From Bartonella senegalensis OS02 (lineage in GTDB: Bacteria > Pseudomonadota > Alphaproteobacteria > Rhizobiales > Rhizobiaceae): a stretch of 64,000 nt of DNA. The DNA is taken from contig NZ_HE997541.1 of the NCBI RefSeq assembly GCF_000312545.1, positions 149,444 through 213,443 of the forward strand, given 5' to 3'. The notes beneath the pieces are model-generated. The model was given only the letters and a program-made list of their open reading frames with translations. It did not search any database and was not told the DNA's origin. The position numbers and the translations under genes are program-made. Of this stretch, positions 10,523 through 21,631 are shown one piece after another (position 1 is the stretch's first letter; the number at the start of each line of letters is the position of its first letter).

Positions 10523-11677
10523 ATGGTTACGCGTGCGGATAGAGATCCGATTGCGAATTGGTGGTGGACAATTGATCGCTCTATCTTTGCGGCATGTTTG
10601 ATTTTGATGGGGATTGGCATTATGCTATCTTTTGCGGCAAGCCCCACTATTGCAAAAAAAATCGGAATTGCAGATAGTTTTTATTTTGTTCGCTGGCATA
10701 TTATTTTTAGTATTCCAGCATTTTTTACGATGGTTACGGTTTCTTTTTTTTCGCTGCGTAATATTCGCCGTTTATGCGCTCTTGTGTTAATTGCAACGGT
10801 TGTTCTTATGATCGCGACCTTATTCTTTGGTCCTGAGGTAAAGGGAGCACGGCGGTGGATTCCTCTGTTTGGTTTTTCTGTACAAGCTTCAGAGTTTATG
10901 AAACCAGCTTTTGTTGTTATTTCCGCTTGGCTTTTTTCAGAACAAATAAGGCGTAGGGGGATTCCCGGTTATACGCTTGCTACTGTACTTTATGCTTTTT
11001 GTTGTGTGCTTCTTGTTCTACAGCCTGATATTGGTCAAACGTTTTTAATCAGTGCAACATGGGGCGGTTTGTTTTTTGTTGCTGGTGTGTCTCTGAGCAT
11101 TATTTTCTTATTTCTCATTTTAGGACTTGTAGGAATTGTTTTAGCATATCTTTTCCTTCACCATGTCCGAGAACGTATCAATGGTTTTTTGACAGGTGAA
11201 GGTGATACCTTTCAAGTGGATGTAGGACGTGAGGCTATTTTAAATGGTGGTTGGTTTGGACAAGGGCCGGGAGAGGGAACGGTGAAACGTATCATTCCTG
11301 ATAGCCATACAGATTTTGTATTTTCTGTTGCTGCTGAAGAATATGGTATTATCCTCTGTCTTTTCATTATGATGCTTTTTGGCTTTATTGTTATGCGCTC
11401 ATTTTATATAGCATTGAATACACGTGATTCCTTTATACGTCTCGGTATTACTGGCATGACGATGGTGATTGGCTTTCAATCAGCGATTAATATGGCCGTT
11501 AATCTTCATTTAATCCCTCCAAAAGGTATGACATTGCCGTTTATTTCTTATGGCGGTTCCTCTATGGTGGCGATTGCACTTTCAATGGGCATTTTGCTTA
11601 GTTTAACACGCCGCTGGCCGGAAGCACGCCTTTCAGCTTTTTCCTCTCCTTGTGTTTTGGATACTCCTTATGACTGA
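10523..11677 (+). CDS. ftsW: Septal peptidoglycan glycosyltransferase FtsW
   Basis: SEDS-family polytopic inner-membrane protein that polymerises lipid II at the septum with FtsI. About 384 aa with around ten predicted membrane segments. Family signatures include GARRWIPLFGFSVQASEFMK in the first half, QPDIGQ, the periplasmic loop GREAILNGGWFGQGPGEG, and the C-terminal PFISYGGSSMVA. ATG 10523 is chosen because AAGG at 10511-10514 sits 8 nt upstream; a GTG at 10514 is the alternative. It overlaps murG by 8 nt. A gap of about 130 nt before it separates it from murD. Confidence 0.96.
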   Translation: MVTRADRDPIANWWWTIDRSIFAACLILMGIGIMLSFAASPTIAKKIGIADSFYFVRWHIIFSIPAFFTMVTVSFFSLRNIRRLCALVLIATVVLMIATLFFGPEVKGARRWIPLFGFSVQASEFMKPAFVVISAWLFSEQIRRRGIPGYTLATVLYAFCCVLLVLQPDIGQTFLISATWGGLFFVAGVSLSIIFLFLILGLVGIVLAYLFLHHVRERINGFLTGEGDTFQVDVGREAILNGGWFGQGPGEGTVKRIIPDSHTDFVFSVAAEEYGIILCLFIMMLFGFIVMRSFYIALNTRDSFIRLGITGMTMVIGFQSAINMAVNLHLIPPKGMTLPFISYGGSSMVAIALSMGILLSLTRRWPEARLSAFSSPCVLDTPYD

Positions 11678-12806
11678 TAGAAAAGTTGTTGTTTTGGCGG
11701 CTGGTGGGACAGGTGGGCATCTTTTTCCTGCAGAAGCTGTTGCTGTTGAATTAAGACAGCGTGGATATGATGTTCATTTGGTAACGGATGAAAGAGCACA
11801 ACGTTTTGTACGCTGCTTTGATGAAGAGCATGTCCATATCATTTCATCGGCAACATTTACACGACGCCATCCTCTTGCCCTTATAAAAACATTTTGGATG
11901 TTGTTAAAAGGAATGGGACAATCTTTAGCACTTTTTTATAAATTGCGTCCTGTTCTTGTTGGTGGGTTTGGGGGATATCCTACCTTTCCTCCTCTTGTTG
12001 TTGCTGTCTTCATGAGGCGTGTAACATTTATTCATGAGCAAAATGCTGTTATGGGGCGTGCCAATCGGGCGTTGGCATCTTTTGTGTGTGCGATAGCAGG
12101 TGGTTTGTTGTCGCAAAATAATCGTCATGCTCATAAAACAGTTTTGACTGGCAATCCTGTGCGTGAGGTTGTTCTCAATGCAGCAGAAATCCCTTATTAT
12201 CCTTCAGAGGGTGCAAAGCCGTTTCATTTCTTGATTTTTGGTGGTAGTCAGGGAGCCTCTTTTTTTTCACGAGTTGTCCCTGAGGCAATTGCTTTGCTTG
12301 ATGAGAAAATACGTCAACGTTTGCGAATTGTTCAACAAGTTCGTGGTGATGCGGGAGAGTTAATAAAAATCTATCGCCAGATGGGGGTGCAAGCAGAAGT
12401 TGCTGCTTTTTTTGATGATATGGCTGAACGTATGGCATGGTCTCATTTTATTTTGTCACGTGCTGGTGCTTCATCCGTTTGTGAAATCGCCGTGATTGGT
12501 CGACCTGCTTTGCTTGTTCCCTATCCGCATGCTTTAGATCACGATCAGGCAGCGAATGCAGCACTGCTTGTTCATGTGGGAGGGGCTCAAATTATATCGG
12601 AACAAGATTTGACCGCACAAAGACTTGCTTTTCTCTTAACTGAAGCCTGTTGTGCACCGCACTTATTGGAAAAACAAGCGCTTGCTGCAAAAAAAGTGGG
12701 GCAACCTTATGCAACCTGTCATCTTGCTGATATGGCTGAAGCGCTGATTATGGGGCGATCTCTGTCAGATATAAAGGAGGAGTTTTTTGATGAAAATGCC
12801 GCTTAA
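11670..12806 (+). CDS. murG: Lipid II synthase MurG (GlcNAc transferase)
   Basis: Peripheral inner-membrane GT28 glycosyltransferase that adds GlcNAc to lipid I. About 378 aa. Motifs are [16 protein letters not shown] at the N terminus, [47 protein letters not shown] and [17 protein letters not shown] 11670 is preferred over the upstream in-frame 11652 codon because it yields the family start [13 protein letters not shown] and overlaps ftsW by only 8 nt. Its 3' end overlaps the murC start and carries the murC ribosome site. Confidence 0.96.
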   Translation: MTDRKVVVLAAGGTGGHLFPAEAVAVELRQRGYDVHLVTDERAQRFVRCFDEEHVHIISSATFTRRHPLALIKTFWMLLKGMGQSLALFYKLRPVLVGGFGGYPTFPPLVVAVFMRRVTFIHEQNAVMGRANRALASFVCAIAGGLLSQNNRHAHKTVLTGNPVREVVLNAAEIPYYPSEGAKPFHFLIFGGSQGASFFSRVVPEAIALLDEKIRQRLRIVQQVRGDAGELIKIYRQMGVQAEVAAFFDDMAERMAWSHFILSRAGASSVCEIAVIGRPALLVPYPHALDHDQAANAALLVHVGGAQIISEQDLTAQRLAFLLTEACCAPHLLEKQALAAKKVGQPYATCHLADMAEALIMGRSLSDIKEEFFDENAA

Positions 12807-14217
12807 TATAGGCGTTATCCACTTTGTCGGAATTGGGGGTATTGGGATGAGTGGAATTGCCGAGGTTTTTCATAATCTTGGCTATCAAGTTCAAGGATCT
12901 GATCAAATTGATAGCGCTAATGTTAAACGTTTACAGAATAAAGGAATTAACGTTCATATAGGGCATCATGCTGAAAATTTAGGAGACGCAGAGTTTGTTG
13001 TTTTTTCTACTGCTATAAAAAAGACAAATCCTGAATATATTGCTGCAAAAGAACGGCATTTGCCACTTGTGAAACGTGCTGAAATGCTGGCAGAGCTGAT
13101 GCGTTTTCGTCGAGCAATTGCTGTGGGTGGTACACATGGTAAAACAACAACGACATCAATGATTGCAGCACTTCTTGATGCCGGGAGTTTTGATCCGATG
13201 GTGATTAATGGTGGTATTATCAATGCTTATGGTACGAATGCTCGTATGGGGGAGGGTGATTGGATGGTGGTTGAGGCGGATGAAAGTGATGGTACTTTTT
13301 TAAAATTGCCTGCGGATATCGCTGTTGTTACCAATATCGATCATGAGCATTTAGACCATTACGGAAGTTTTTCTGCTGTGCGTGAGGCTTTTCGGCAATT
13401 TGTAGAGAATGTTCCTTTTTATGGTTTTGCTGTTTTGTGCCTTGATCATCCAGAGGTTCAGTCGTTGGCTAGTCGTATTGATGATCGTTGGGTGATTACT
13501 TATGGCGCAAATCCGCAAGCGGATGTTCGTTTTTTTAATCTTTCTATGGATGGTCAAAAAACCTATTTTGATGTCTTTATGCGCTCTCGGAAAACAGGTA
13601 GAGAGACTGAATTGAAAAATTTGGTTTTGCCAATGTCTGGGAAGCACAATGTTTCTAATGCAACTGCGGCTATAGCTATTGCTCATGAACTTGGCATTTC
13701 AAATGAGTCTATCAAAAAGGGCTTAGCAGAATTTGGGGGAGTAAAACGGCGTTTTACGCAAACAGGAAGTTGGCGAGGCGTTGAAATATTCGATGATTAT
13801 GGACATCACCCTGTCGAAATAAAAGCTGTTTTATGTGCAGCGCGAGAGAGTGCAAAAGGGCGTGTTATAGCTATTGCACAACCGCATCGTTATTCCCGTT
13901 TGTATCATTTGTTTGATGATTTTGCGGCTTGTTTTAATGATGCAGATACAGTGTTAATTGCGCCGGTTTATGCAGCCGGTGAGGAGCCAATTGCTGGTTT
14001 TGGTGCTGGAGAATTGGTAGAACATATTCAAATGGCTGGTCATCGTGATGTGCGTTTGATTGATTGTTTGGAAGATGTTGTTTCGATTGTCTCTACATTT
14101 GCTAAGTCTGGTGATTATGTTGTTTTTCTTGGTGCTGGCAATATTACACAATGGGCTTGTGCTTTGCCTAACCAGTTAGCGGTATTTGATAACAATGATG
14201 AATTTTCAGCTGATTGA
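12790..14217 (+). CDS. murC: UDP-MurNAc--L-alanine ligase MurC
   Basis: First Mur ligase, joining L-Ala to UDP-MurNAc. 475 aa. It shows the Rossmann opening [15 protein letters not shown], the P-loop [12 protein letters not shown] (about residues 112-123), [23 protein letters not shown], the C-terminal [14 protein letters not shown] and [13 protein letters not shown] strong ribosome site AAGGAGG at about 12775 inside the murG end precedes ATG 12790. It overlaps the murB start by 23 nt. Confidence 0.97.
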   Translation: MKMPLNIGVIHFVGIGGIGMSGIAEVFHNLGYQVQGSDQIDSANVKRLQNKGINVHIGHHAENLGDAEFVVFSTAIKKTNPEYIAAKERHLPLVKRAEMLAELMRFRRAIAVGGTHGKTTTTSMIAALLDAGSFDPMVINGGIINAYGTNARMGEGDWMVVEADESDGTFLKLPADIAVVTNIDHEHLDHYGSFSAVREAFRQFVENVPFYGFAVLCLDHPEVQSLASRIDDRWVITYGANPQADVRFFNLSMDGQKTYFDVFMRSRKTGRETELKNLVLPMSGKHNVSNATAAIAIAHELGISNESIKKGLAEFGGVKRRFTQTGSWRGVEIFDDYGHHPVEIKAVLCAARESAKGRVIAIAQPHRYSRLYHLFDDFAACFNDADTVLIAPVYAAGEEPIAGFGAGELVEHIQMAGHRDVRLIDCLEDVVSIVSTFAKSGDYVVFLGAGNITQWACALPNQLAVFDNNDEFSAD

Positions 14218-15172
14218 TGGTGAATCGCTGTTGGCGCAATTACAACCGGTGTTAGGGAGTATAAAAGGAAAGCTTACGCCTAATATGGATATGCGCAAGG
14301 TGACGTGGTTTCGCACTGGGGGGTTGGCTGAACTTTTTTATCAGCCTACTGATGAGGAAGATTTAGCTTTTTTTCTGAAAAAATTGCCTGAATTTGTTCC
14401 TGTGACAATTGTGGGAATTGGTTCTAATCTTCTGGTACGGGATGGCGGAATTCCAGGTGTTGTTATTCGTCTTTCGGCTAAAGGGTTTGGGCAAGTCCAG
14501 CAGGTTTCTCCAACGGGCTTTTTGGTTGGTGCTGCTACGGCAGATAAACATTTAGCAGCGGCAGCTTTAGAAGCAGAGATTGCAGGTTTTCATTTTTATC
14601 ACGGTATTCCAGGAGGTCTTGGAGGAGCACTCAAAATGAATGCAGGGGCTAATGGTATTGAGACAGCTGCGCGTGTTGTTGAGGTCTATGCACTTGATCG
14701 TAAAGGACAACATCATACCTTAAGTTTGGCAGATATGCATTATTCTTATCGTCATTGTACTGTTCCTGAAGATTTCATTTTTACTGCTGCTTTATTAGAG
14801 GGAAAGCCCGGCAGTAAAGACGATATTCGTGCTGCTATGGATGAAGTTGCTCTTCATCGGGAAAGGGTACAGCCTGTGCGTGAAAAGACAGGGGGATCAA
14901 CTTTTCGAAATCCTCAAGATATTTCTGCGTGGCGTGTTATTGATGAAGCAGGGTGCCGCGGTCTGCGGATCGGTGGTGCTCAAATGAGTGAAATGCATTG
15001 TAATTTTATGATTAATACAGGGCAAGCAACTGGCTATGATCTTGAAGCATTGGGAGAAGCAGTACGTGCTCGTGTTTTTGCGCATTCTTCCCATCTCTTA
15101 CAGTGGGAGATAGAGCGTATCGGTCAATTTGAACAAGGTCGTGTTGTCTCTTCTTTTGATCCGTTTCATTGA
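14195..15172 (+). CDS. murB: UDP-N-acetylenolpyruvoylglucosamine reductase MurB
   Basis: FAD-dependent reductase that makes UDP-MurNAc, the substrate of MurC. About 325 aa. FAD-binding motifs: [35 protein letters not shown] and [19 protein letters not shown]-terminal GGSTFRNP and [20 protein letters not shown] fit type I MurB. Start at ATG 14195 or 14198, both inside the murC 3' end. It is followed by about 240 nt without a gene, the largest gap inside the dcw cluster, so a new promoter for ddl-ftsQAZ may lie there. Confidence 0.96.
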   Translation: MMNFQLIDGESLLAQLQPVLGSIKGKLTPNMDMRKVTWFRTGGLAELFYQPTDEEDLAFFLKKLPEFVPVTIVGIGSNLLVRDGGIPGVVIRLSAKGFGQVQQVSPTGFLVGAATADKHLAAAALEAEIAGFHFYHGIPGGLGGALKMNAGANGIETAARVVEVYALDRKGQHHTLSLADMHYSYRHCTVPEDFIFTAALLEGKPGSKDDIRAAMDEVALHRERVQPVREKTGGSTFRNPQDISAWRVIDEAGCRGLRIGGAQMSEMHCNFMINTGQATGYDLEALGEAVRARVFAHSSHLLQWEIERIGQFEQGRVVSSFDPFH

Positions 15173-15411
15173 TGAGTTCAGTGTAGTAAAAAATATCATA
15201 AAAAAAATGAGTCATTTCAAAGAGATAATAAAAAAATCTATTAAGAATCAATAAATTAACAAAGAAACACTTGCGTCATGCGTCTCAGTCTGATTCATTA
15301 TGCAAAATGCTAGGTTATTGATTCGCAAGGATAAATCTTGCTCTTTCCTGTATATGGTGTGCGTGATTTCTGTGTTGTCTATATATAGTATATGAAGGAG
15401 GATAAGTTGTT

Positions 15412-16332
15412 ATGAAAGATGAGCATATAGCTGTGCTGATGGGGGGAATTTCATCTGAACGGTCTGTAAGTTTGTCTTCAGGTACTGCTTGTGCTGATGT
15501 TCTTGAAGCGCAAGGGTATCGGGTAAGTCGTGTGGATGTTGATGGTCATATCGCTTCTGTTCTTGAGCAGTTGCAGCCTGATATCGCTTTTAATGCATTA
15601 CATGGGCCATTTGGTGAAGATGGTCGTATTCAGGGGATTCTTGAATATTTAAAAATTCCCTATACCCATTCTGGCGTGATGGCATCGGCGTTGGCCATGG
15701 ATAAGGGGCGTGCAAAAATTATTGTTGCGAATGTTGGTGTTTCTATTGCCCCTTCTTGTGTCATGAATCGTTTTGCGGTTGGAAGAGAGCATCCCATGGA
15801 GCCTCCTTACGTGATTAAGCCTGTCTGTGAAGGGTCAAGTTTGGGTGTGATTGTTGTAAAAGAAAATGAATCTGTGCCCCCGCGTAATGTTGTGAGTTCT
15901 GAGTGGGTTTATCCAGATGCAGTGATTGTTGAAAAATATATTCCTGGTCGTGAGCTTAGTTGTGCTGTTATGGGAAATGAGGTGTTGGATGTTTGTGAAA
16001 TTCTTCCTGAAAAACACTTTCAATTTTACGATTATGATTCAAAATACAAATCTGGTGGCTCTCTTCATATTTGTCCTGCACAACTTTCATCAAATATTTA
16101 CCAAAATGTGCAAAGAATGTCTTTAGCAGCACATCAGGCGATAGGTTGTCGAGGTGTTAGCCGTTCTGATTTTCGTTTTGATGAAGAAACAGGAGAGTTG
16201 GTTTGGCTTGAAATTAATACACAACCCGGTATGACGCCAACATCTCTTTTCCCTGATATTGCAAAAGCGAGTGGTCGTAGTTATGGCGATATTATTCAGT
16301 GGATGGTGGAGGACGCGTCATGTATGCGTTGA
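15412..16332 (+). CDS. ddl: D-alanine--D-alanine ligase
   Basis: ATP-grasp ligase making the D-Ala-D-Ala dipeptide used by MurF. 306 aa, the short DdlB form. Motifs: [16 protein letters not shown] (substrate loop), [28 protein letters not shown] (ATP-grasp), and [16 protein letters not shown] with metal and D-Ala binding residues. A strong ribosome site GAAGGAGG precedes ATG 15412. It overlaps ftsQ by 13 nt. Confidence 0.96.
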   Translation: MKDEHIAVLMGGISSERSVSLSSGTACADVLEAQGYRVSRVDVDGHIASVLEQLQPDIAFNALHGPFGEDGRIQGILEYLKIPYTHSGVMASALAMDKGRAKIIVANVGVSIAPSCVMNRFAVGREHPMEPPYVIKPVCEGSSLGVIVVKENESVPPRNVVSSEWVYPDAVIVEKYIPGRELSCAVMGNEVLDVCEILPEKHFQFYDYDSKYKSGGSLHICPAQLSSNIYQNVQRMSLAAHQAIGCRGVSRSDFRFDEETGELVWLEINTQPGMTPTSLFPDIAKASGRSYGDIIQWMVEDASCMR

Positions 16333-17237
16333 ATGTTGATAAAACAAATGTTCCAATGGTGGTGTTTTCAGTGCCAGTTTTACCACGTCTTTATCGTCGC
16401 TTTTTCCGTTTCATGTTTGAGTTTGTTTTTGTCCGTGTCCATGTGCCTCGCCATTTCGGTTCTTTTGCGGTTTTGTTTTTTTTCTCTCTTACGTTGCTTT
16501 ATGGGCTTTCATTGAGTGGTCGTATGGAGGTGATTGTGAAGACTGCATTATCGGATATTGGTTTTATGATTACCGATGTTGATATGAGTGGTAATAAACG
16601 TGTGGTCAAACAGGACATTTTGAAGCTTTTAGGGCTTGATGCTGCTGCTTCCTCTATATTCACTTTTGATGTTGAGAGGGCGCGTTCTCTTTTAGAACAA
16701 CAGGCTTGGATTCAGTCCGCTAATGTTCAGAAAATTTATCCCAACCGAGTTCGTATTTTAGTTGTGGAGCGTAAGCCATATGCAATTTGGCAGCATGATG
16801 GCATGGTGGATATTGTTGATAGTACAGGGCGCGTTATCGTGCCTTTTCAAGCAGGGGTAGTGCAGAATTTGCCGCTTATAGTTGGTCAAGGTGCACAAAA
16901 TGCTGCCAAGGGCTTTCTTCAAGCGTTGTCAGTATATCCGAAAATATACGGTCATGTTCGTGCTTATGTCCGTGTAGGTGATCGACGTTGGGATCTTATC
17001 TTGGATAATGGGATGCGCGTTATGTTGCCTGAAAATGGTGCTTTCGAAAGACTTGATTCCCTTATTAAATCTGGTGTGGTGAAAGATCTTTTTTCTCGTG
17101 ATGTTTTACGTGTTGATTTGCGTCTTTCTGATCGTATTACGGTTGCTTTGTCCGATGAGGCGTTAGAGCGTCATCGTGCTTTTGTGGCAGAAAAAGAAGA
17201 ACGCGTTTTAAATACGCGAAAGGCAGGGAAACTATGA
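16320..17237 (+). CDS. ftsQ: Cell division protein FtsQ
   Basis: Bitopic inner-membrane divisome protein that bridges early and late division proteins with FtsL and FtsB. About 305 aa. A basic cytoplasmic tail of around 45 residues is followed by one membrane segment (about residues 46-65, [19 protein letters not shown]). A POTRA domain ([20 protein letters not shown] and the [14 protein letters not shown] region) and the FtsQ beta domain with [19 protein letters not shown] come next. Starts at ATG 16320 inside ddl; an in-frame GTG at 16299 is less likely. It overlaps ftsA by 4 nt. Confidence 0.93.
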   Translation: MYALNVDKTNVPMVVFSVPVLPRLYRRFFRFMFEFVFVRVHVPRHFGSFAVLFFFSLTLLYGLSLSGRMEVIVKTALSDIGFMITDVDMSGNKRVVKQDILKLLGLDAAASSIFTFDVERARSLLEQQAWIQSANVQKIYPNRVRILVVERKPYAIWQHDGMVDIVDSTGRVIVPFQAGVVQNLPLIVGQGAQNAAKGFLQALSVYPKIYGHVRAYVRVGDRRWDLILDNGMRVMLPENGAFERLDSLIKSGVVKDLFSRDVLRVDLRLSDRITVALSDEALERHRAFVAEKEERVLNTRKAGKL

Positions 17238-18535
17238 TGTTGCTCAGATCACATCATGGCGGAAGCCGCAAAACACGTTTTTTGACGGTTCTTGATGTCG
17301 GATCAAGTAAAATTGTCTGTCTTATTGCTTGTTTGCGTCCTTTGAAACATGCACATTATTTACATGGTCGTACCCATTCTATGGAGATTTTAGGTTTTGG
17401 AGTACAGCGTTCACGCGGTATCAAATCGGGTGTTGTGATGGATATGTTTGCAGCAGAGCAGTCAATAAGGTTGGCTGTTGATGCGGCAGAAAAAATGGCT
17501 GGTTTGGTGGTGGATTCGGTAATTGTAAACTTTTCCTCAAGCCGATTACAGAGTGCTCTTATCAATGGCATGGTTCGTTTGAATGGTCGTGAAATCACCA
17601 AGCGTGATGTACGTGTGGCATTTGCAGATGTTTCTCGCAAAGCTTTTCATGCTGAGCGCCATGTTGTTCATTCAGTTCCGGTTTCTTATGTCTTAGACGG
17701 AGATAAAGGAATTTCTGATCCTGTTGGAATGATCGGGGATTTATTTGGTGTAGATGTACATGTGCTCACGGCGGAAACGGCGTCTTTGCGTAATTTGGAA
17801 ACTTGTATTAATCGTGCGCATTTGAGTGTTGAAGCAATGGTTGCGACTCCCTTTGCTAGTGGTCTTGCTGTTTTGATGAATGATGAGGCGCATTTAGGAG
17901 CAGCATGTATTGATTTTGGTGGTGGAACGACAACATTTTCAGTATTTTCTGAGGGAAAGTTTGTTCATGCTGGTGCACTTGCCGTTGGGGGGCATCATGT
18001 GACTCTTGATGTTGCGCGTGGATTCTCTATGTCACTTACAGAGGCAGAGCGTTTAAAGGTTGTCGATGGTTCTGCACTTGTTACAAGTGCAGATGAGCGA
18101 CATATGATTAATGTGACAGAGATTGGCAATGGGCATCGTGAAATCCAGTATCCACGTGCTGTTCTGGGGCGTATTATCCGTGCACGTGTTGAAGAAATAT
18201 TAGAGATGGTGCGTGATTGTTTAAATCGTTCTGGTTTTGGTCATATCATTGGTAAACGTGTTATTTTGACTGGAGGAGCAAGCCAGTTAACAGGATTGCC
18301 AGAAATGGCGCGTATTATGTTGGGAAGAAATGTTCGTATAGGGCGGCCTTTAGGGATTTCAAGGCTTCCTTCTCTTGCAAAAGGGGCGGCGTTTACATCT
18401 GCTGTTGGATTGTTAATTTATCCCCAATTGGTGGGATTTCAGGAAAAAACAATGCAGGCTGCAGTGGATCATTTATCGACGGGCACGCTTGGGTATTTTC
18501 AGCGTGTTGGTCAGTGGTTGCGTGAGAGTTTTTAA
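17234..18535 (+). CDS. ftsA: Cell division protein FtsA
   Basis: Actin-like ATPase that tethers FtsZ filaments to the inner membrane. 433 aa. Actin-fold motifs: TVLDVGSSKIVCLI (phosphate 1), the SHS2/1C domain, AACIDFGGGTTTFSVF (phosphate 2), and ILTGGASQLTGLPEMA (adenosine). The C terminus (YFQRVGQWLRESF) is an amphipathic membrane-targeting helix, as expected. Immediately upstream of ftsZ, 69 nt away. Confidence 0.96.
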   Translation: MMLLRSHHGGSRKTRFLTVLDVGSSKIVCLIACLRPLKHAHYLHGRTHSMEILGFGVQRSRGIKSGVVMDMFAAEQSIRLAVDAAEKMAGLVVDSVIVNFSSSRLQSALINGMVRLNGREITKRDVRVAFADVSRKAFHAERHVVHSVPVSYVLDGDKGISDPVGMIGDLFGVDVHVLTAETASLRNLETCINRAHLSVEAMVATPFASGLAVLMNDEAHLGAACIDFGGGTTTFSVFSEGKFVHAGALAVGGHHVTLDVARGFSMSLTEAERLKVVDGSALVTSADERHMINVTEIGNGHREIQYPRAVLGRIIRARVEEILEMVRDCLNRSGFGHIIGKRVILTGGASQLTGLPEMARIMLGRNVRIGRPLGISRLPSLAKGAAFTSAVGLLIYPQLVGFQEKTMQAAVDHLSTGTLGYFQRVGQWLRESF

Positions 18536-18604
18536 GTAAGTCTATTGAGATAAAGTTAAATTTCATCGCTTTGGCTTGCGATGTCTTATGAGAAGGAAAA
18601 GAAA

Positions 18605-20356
18605 ATGACGATTAATCTGCATCGGCCAGATATCGCGGAATTGAAACCACGTATTACCGTTTTTGGTGTTGGCGGTGGTGGCGGGAATGCCGTGAATAAT
18701 ATGATTAATGCTGGTCTTCAGGGAGTTGATTTTGTTGTTGCTAATACGGATGCACAGGCTTTGGCTATGTCAAAAGCTGAACGTGTTATCCAGCTTGGTG
18801 CAGCAGTTACGGAAGGTCTAGGTGCTGGTGCTTTGCCGGAGGTTGGACAGGCGGCTGCAGAGGAATGTATTGATGAAATTATTGATCATCTGGCAGATTC
18901 CCATATGGTTTTTATTACTGCTGGTATGGGTGGTGGTACGGGAACAGGGGCAGCACCTGTTGTTGCACGTGCTGCTCGTGAAAAAGGTATTTTGACCGTT
19001 GGTGTTGTGACAAAGCCATTTCAGTTTGAGGGTGCACGCCGCATGAAAACGGCAGAGGCTGGTATTGAAGAGCTACAAAAATCTGTTGATACATTGATCG
19101 TGATCCCTAATCAGAATCTTTTCCGTATTGCCGATGAAAAAACAACCTTTGCTGATGCTTTTGCTATGGCTGACCAAGTGCTTTATTCTGGTGTTGCTTC
19201 CATTACGGATCTCATGATTAAAGAAGGGCTCATTAACCTTGATTTTGCTGATGTTCGTTCTGTTATGCACGAAATGGGCCGTGCAATGATGGGAACCGGT
19301 GAGGCTTCTGGTGAAGGGCGTGCTTTGGCTGCTGCTGAAGCTGCTATTGCCAATCCGCTGTTGGATGATACTTCGATGCGTGGTGCTCGCGGTCTTTTGA
19401 TTTCCATTACTGGTGGTCGTGATATGACTTTGTTCGAAGTGGATGAAGCTGCTAATCGTATTCGTGAAGAAGTCGATGCGGATGCCAATGTTATCTTTGG
19501 TGCTATTGATGATGAATCCCTAGAGGGTGTTATTCGCGTCTCTGTGGTTGCAACGGGGATTGATCGTGAGGTGAGTGATGTGGTTCAACCTTCTCACCCT
19601 CAACTTCAAAGACATGCAACTTCAATTCGTAAAAATGATCCTGCAATGTCGCAGAGTTCTTTTCCTGTTCAGTCACCCCCTTTGCGTTCTGAGTCAATGG
19701 TAGAAGTGGTTGAAGCACTTGAAATAGAAAAGAGCAAATCTGTTGGAGAACAGTTTCGTCCTAAAAGTCAAATTTTTGTACAGCCTACAGACACTGTTGC
19801 TGCACGAAATGCAAATGCTGCTGCTTATGGATCAAGTGTTGTGCATGGGCAGATGTCAAATGCACCACGTGCGCAAGTAAGCCGTAGTGCACAGCCGTCA
19901 CTGGTTGTGCCAGTGAGTATGGAAGCAACAGCGCATGTACTTGATGGGATGACAGGGGTTGTGCCGCAAAAAGAAAAACAAATACAACAAATGCAAGCGC
20001 GTTCACCTATGCGTATGCCTGAGTTAAAGGATTTTCCTCCTGTGGCTTATGGTCAAGGTGAGAGGTCATCTGATGAACAGGGACCGCGCAATCTTTGGCA
20101 GCGTTTGAAACAGAGTTTGACACATCGTGAGGAAACTGAGCCTGAAGCTAAGCTCGAACCTGCTGTGAGATCTTCTCAGCAGCAGGATTCCCGTGTCTAT
20201 AGTAAAAATTCTCAGGCACTTTCTCAGGATGCTTCTGTTTATGTTCCACGTCGTTCTGGTGAGTTGCATCCTCATGTTGCACAAGATCAGCGTACCTTTA
20301 TAAGCGAAGAAGATCAGTTGGAAATACCAGCATTTTTGCGTCGTCAAGTAAATTAA
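18605..20356 (+). CDS. ftsZ: Cell division GTPase FtsZ, long C-terminal linker form
   Basis: Tubulin-like GTPase that forms the Z-ring. About 583 aa from ATG 18605, much longer than the roughly 380 aa of enterobacterial FtsZ. The GTPase core ends near residue 330, with [14 protein letters not shown], the tubulin signature [15 protein letters not shown], and the T7 loop [11 protein letters not shown]. The following roughly 240 residues are Gln/Ser-rich and look disordered, ending in the conserved peptide EIPAFLRRQ that binds FtsA. Long linkers are known in Rhizobiales. The frame is open back to 18581, but ATG 18605 follows a purine-rich ribosome site and gives the usual [10 protein letters not shown] start. 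A terminator follows. Confidence 0.97.
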   Translation: MTINLHRPDIAELKPRITVFGVGGGGGNAVNNMINAGLQGVDFVVANTDAQALAMSKAERVIQLGAAVTEGLGAGALPEVGQAAAEECIDEIIDHLADSHMVFITAGMGGGTGTGAAPVVARAAREKGILTVGVVTKPFQFEGARRMKTAEAGIEELQKSVDTLIVIPNQNLFRIADEKTTFADAFAMADQVLYSGVASITDLMIKEGLINLDFADVRSVMHEMGRAMMGTGEASGEGRALAAAEAAIANPLLDDTSMRGARGLLISITGGRDMTLFEVDEAANRIREEVDADANVIFGAIDDESLEGVIRVSVVATGIDREVSDVVQPSHPQLQRHATSIRKNDPAMSQSSFPVQSPPLRSESMVEVVEALEIEKSKSVGEQFRPKSQIFVQPTDTVAARNANAAAYGSSVVHGQMSNAPRAQVSRSAQPSLVVPVSMEATAHVLDGMTGVVPQKEKQIQQMQARSPMRMPELKDFPPVAYGQGERSSDEQGPRNLWQRLKQSLTHREETEPEAKLEPAVRSSQQQDSRVYSKNSQALSQDASVYVPRRSGELHPHVAQDQRTFISEEDQLEIPAFLRRQVN

Positions 20357-20461
20357 TTGCTAAAAAATCAGAAAGAGGGGAGATATTTTCCTTCTTTTAT
20401 GATGCACGAAAGCATTGTACAGTAGAATATGCTGTGTTTGGGAAAAATATTCTATTTTTTA

Positions 20462-20488
20462 ATAAACCCGCTTCATAAGCGGGTTTAT
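20462..20488 (+). terminator. Probable intrinsic terminator after ftsZ
   Basis: Perfect 10-bp stem ATAAACCCGC / GCGGGTTTAT with a 7-nt loop, about 105 nt after the ftsZ stop. The stem ends in its own T-rich arm, but a long T-tract is lacking, so it may be weak or bidirectional. It separates the dcw cluster from lpxC. Confidence 0.6.
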
Positions 20489-20584
20489 GTTTATAATATG
20501 CAGGTTTATTATTTCCTATGAATATAATCTTTATGGCTTTATAAATATTTCTAAAAAGGTTTAATAACTGTTCAATGAAGTGAT

Positions 20585-21460
20585 ATGATGAAGCTGGTAC
20601 AGAAATATCAATCTACTCTTAAAAAAGCAGTGATATTTAAGGGTATTGGTGTTCACAGTGGGTGTTTATCTGTAGTGAAGATTTGTCCAGCCGATATTGG
20701 ATGTGGTATTGTTTTTAAGCGTTGTGCAGAGGATGGAACAGAGCAAATATTTCAAGCGCACGCATCACAAACAGGAGCGACTGAATTATCAACAGCGCTT
20801 GGATATGGTGAGGCTAGAGTTGAAACAATTGAGCATCTAATGGCTGCGATTGCTGCTTATAATTTGGATAACCTTGTTATCGAAGTGTCGAGTCATGAGA
20901 TCCCGATTTTGGATGGTTCTTCATGGCAGTATTGTCAAGCTTTTGAAGAAGTTGGTATTGTACAGCAGAATGCGTTGCGTTCCTATTTCGTTATAAAAAA
21001 GCCGCTGAGGGTTGAAAACACCTGTGGTGTTGCAGAATTTTTACCCTTTGATGGGCGTTGTTTCGATATAACGATCTCTTTTTCCTCGATTGCTATTGGT
21101 AAACAACATTTAACTTTTGACCTTACTCCACAAAGTTTTAGAGATGATTTGTCACGTGCACGTACTTTTGGTTTTGTCAAAGACGTGGAAAAATTATGGA
21201 TTTCTGGAAAGGGTATAGGTGCTTCTTTAGAAAATTCTCTCATTATCGGCCTTGATGGCAAAATTATGAATCCAGATGGACCTTATTGGGAGAATGAATG
21301 CGTTCGGCATAAAATGCTTGATGCGATTGGTGATACTGCTTTGCTTGGGGCTCCTTTTATTGGATTATTTCGTTCCTATTGTAGTGGACATAAAATGAAT
21401 TCACAATTGGTGAAAGCTATTTTGGCGGATGAATCATGTTACGAAAAAAGTTATCTATAG
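20585..21460 (+). CDS. lpxC: UDP-3-O-acyl-GlcNAc deacetylase LpxC
   Basis: Zinc metalloenzyme that commits UDP-3-O-acyl-GlcNAc to lipid A synthesis. 291 aa. Zinc ligands are seen in VETIEHLMAAI (His about 81) and in RHKMLDAIGDTALLG (His and Asp). The catalytic His is in SGHKMNSQLVKA. The FGFVKDVEKL motif is present. Starts at ATG 20585 or 20588. It ends shortly after SGHK..., slightly shorter at the C terminus than E. coli LpxC (305 aa). Downstream of ftsZ, as in most proteobacteria. Confidence 0.96.
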   Translation: MMKLVQKYQSTLKKAVIFKGIGVHSGCLSVVKICPADIGCGIVFKRCAEDGTEQIFQAHASQTGATELSTALGYGEARVETIEHLMAAIAAYNLDNLVIEVSSHEIPILDGSSWQYCQAFEEVGIVQQNALRSYFVIKKPLRVENTCGVAEFLPFDGRCFDITISFSSIAIGKQHLTFDLTPQSFRDDLSRARTFGFVKDVEKLWISGKGIGASLENSLIIGLDGKIMNPDGPYWENECVRHKMLDAIGDTALLGAPFIGLFRSYCSGHKMNSQLVKAILADESCYEKSYL

Positions 21461-21631
21461 ACTCTGTGGAAGAAAAATTGACAAGCATTTCTCGTGGTCT
21501 ATTTGATTTTTAAGGGGATGATTAATCTTAAACTATTAAATTATTTAGTGGTTTTTGACGCGATATGGTATAAAAATCTTTAATAAACAATTTTTGCTAC
21601 AAGGTGGCATTCTCTGGAGGCCGGAAAAATT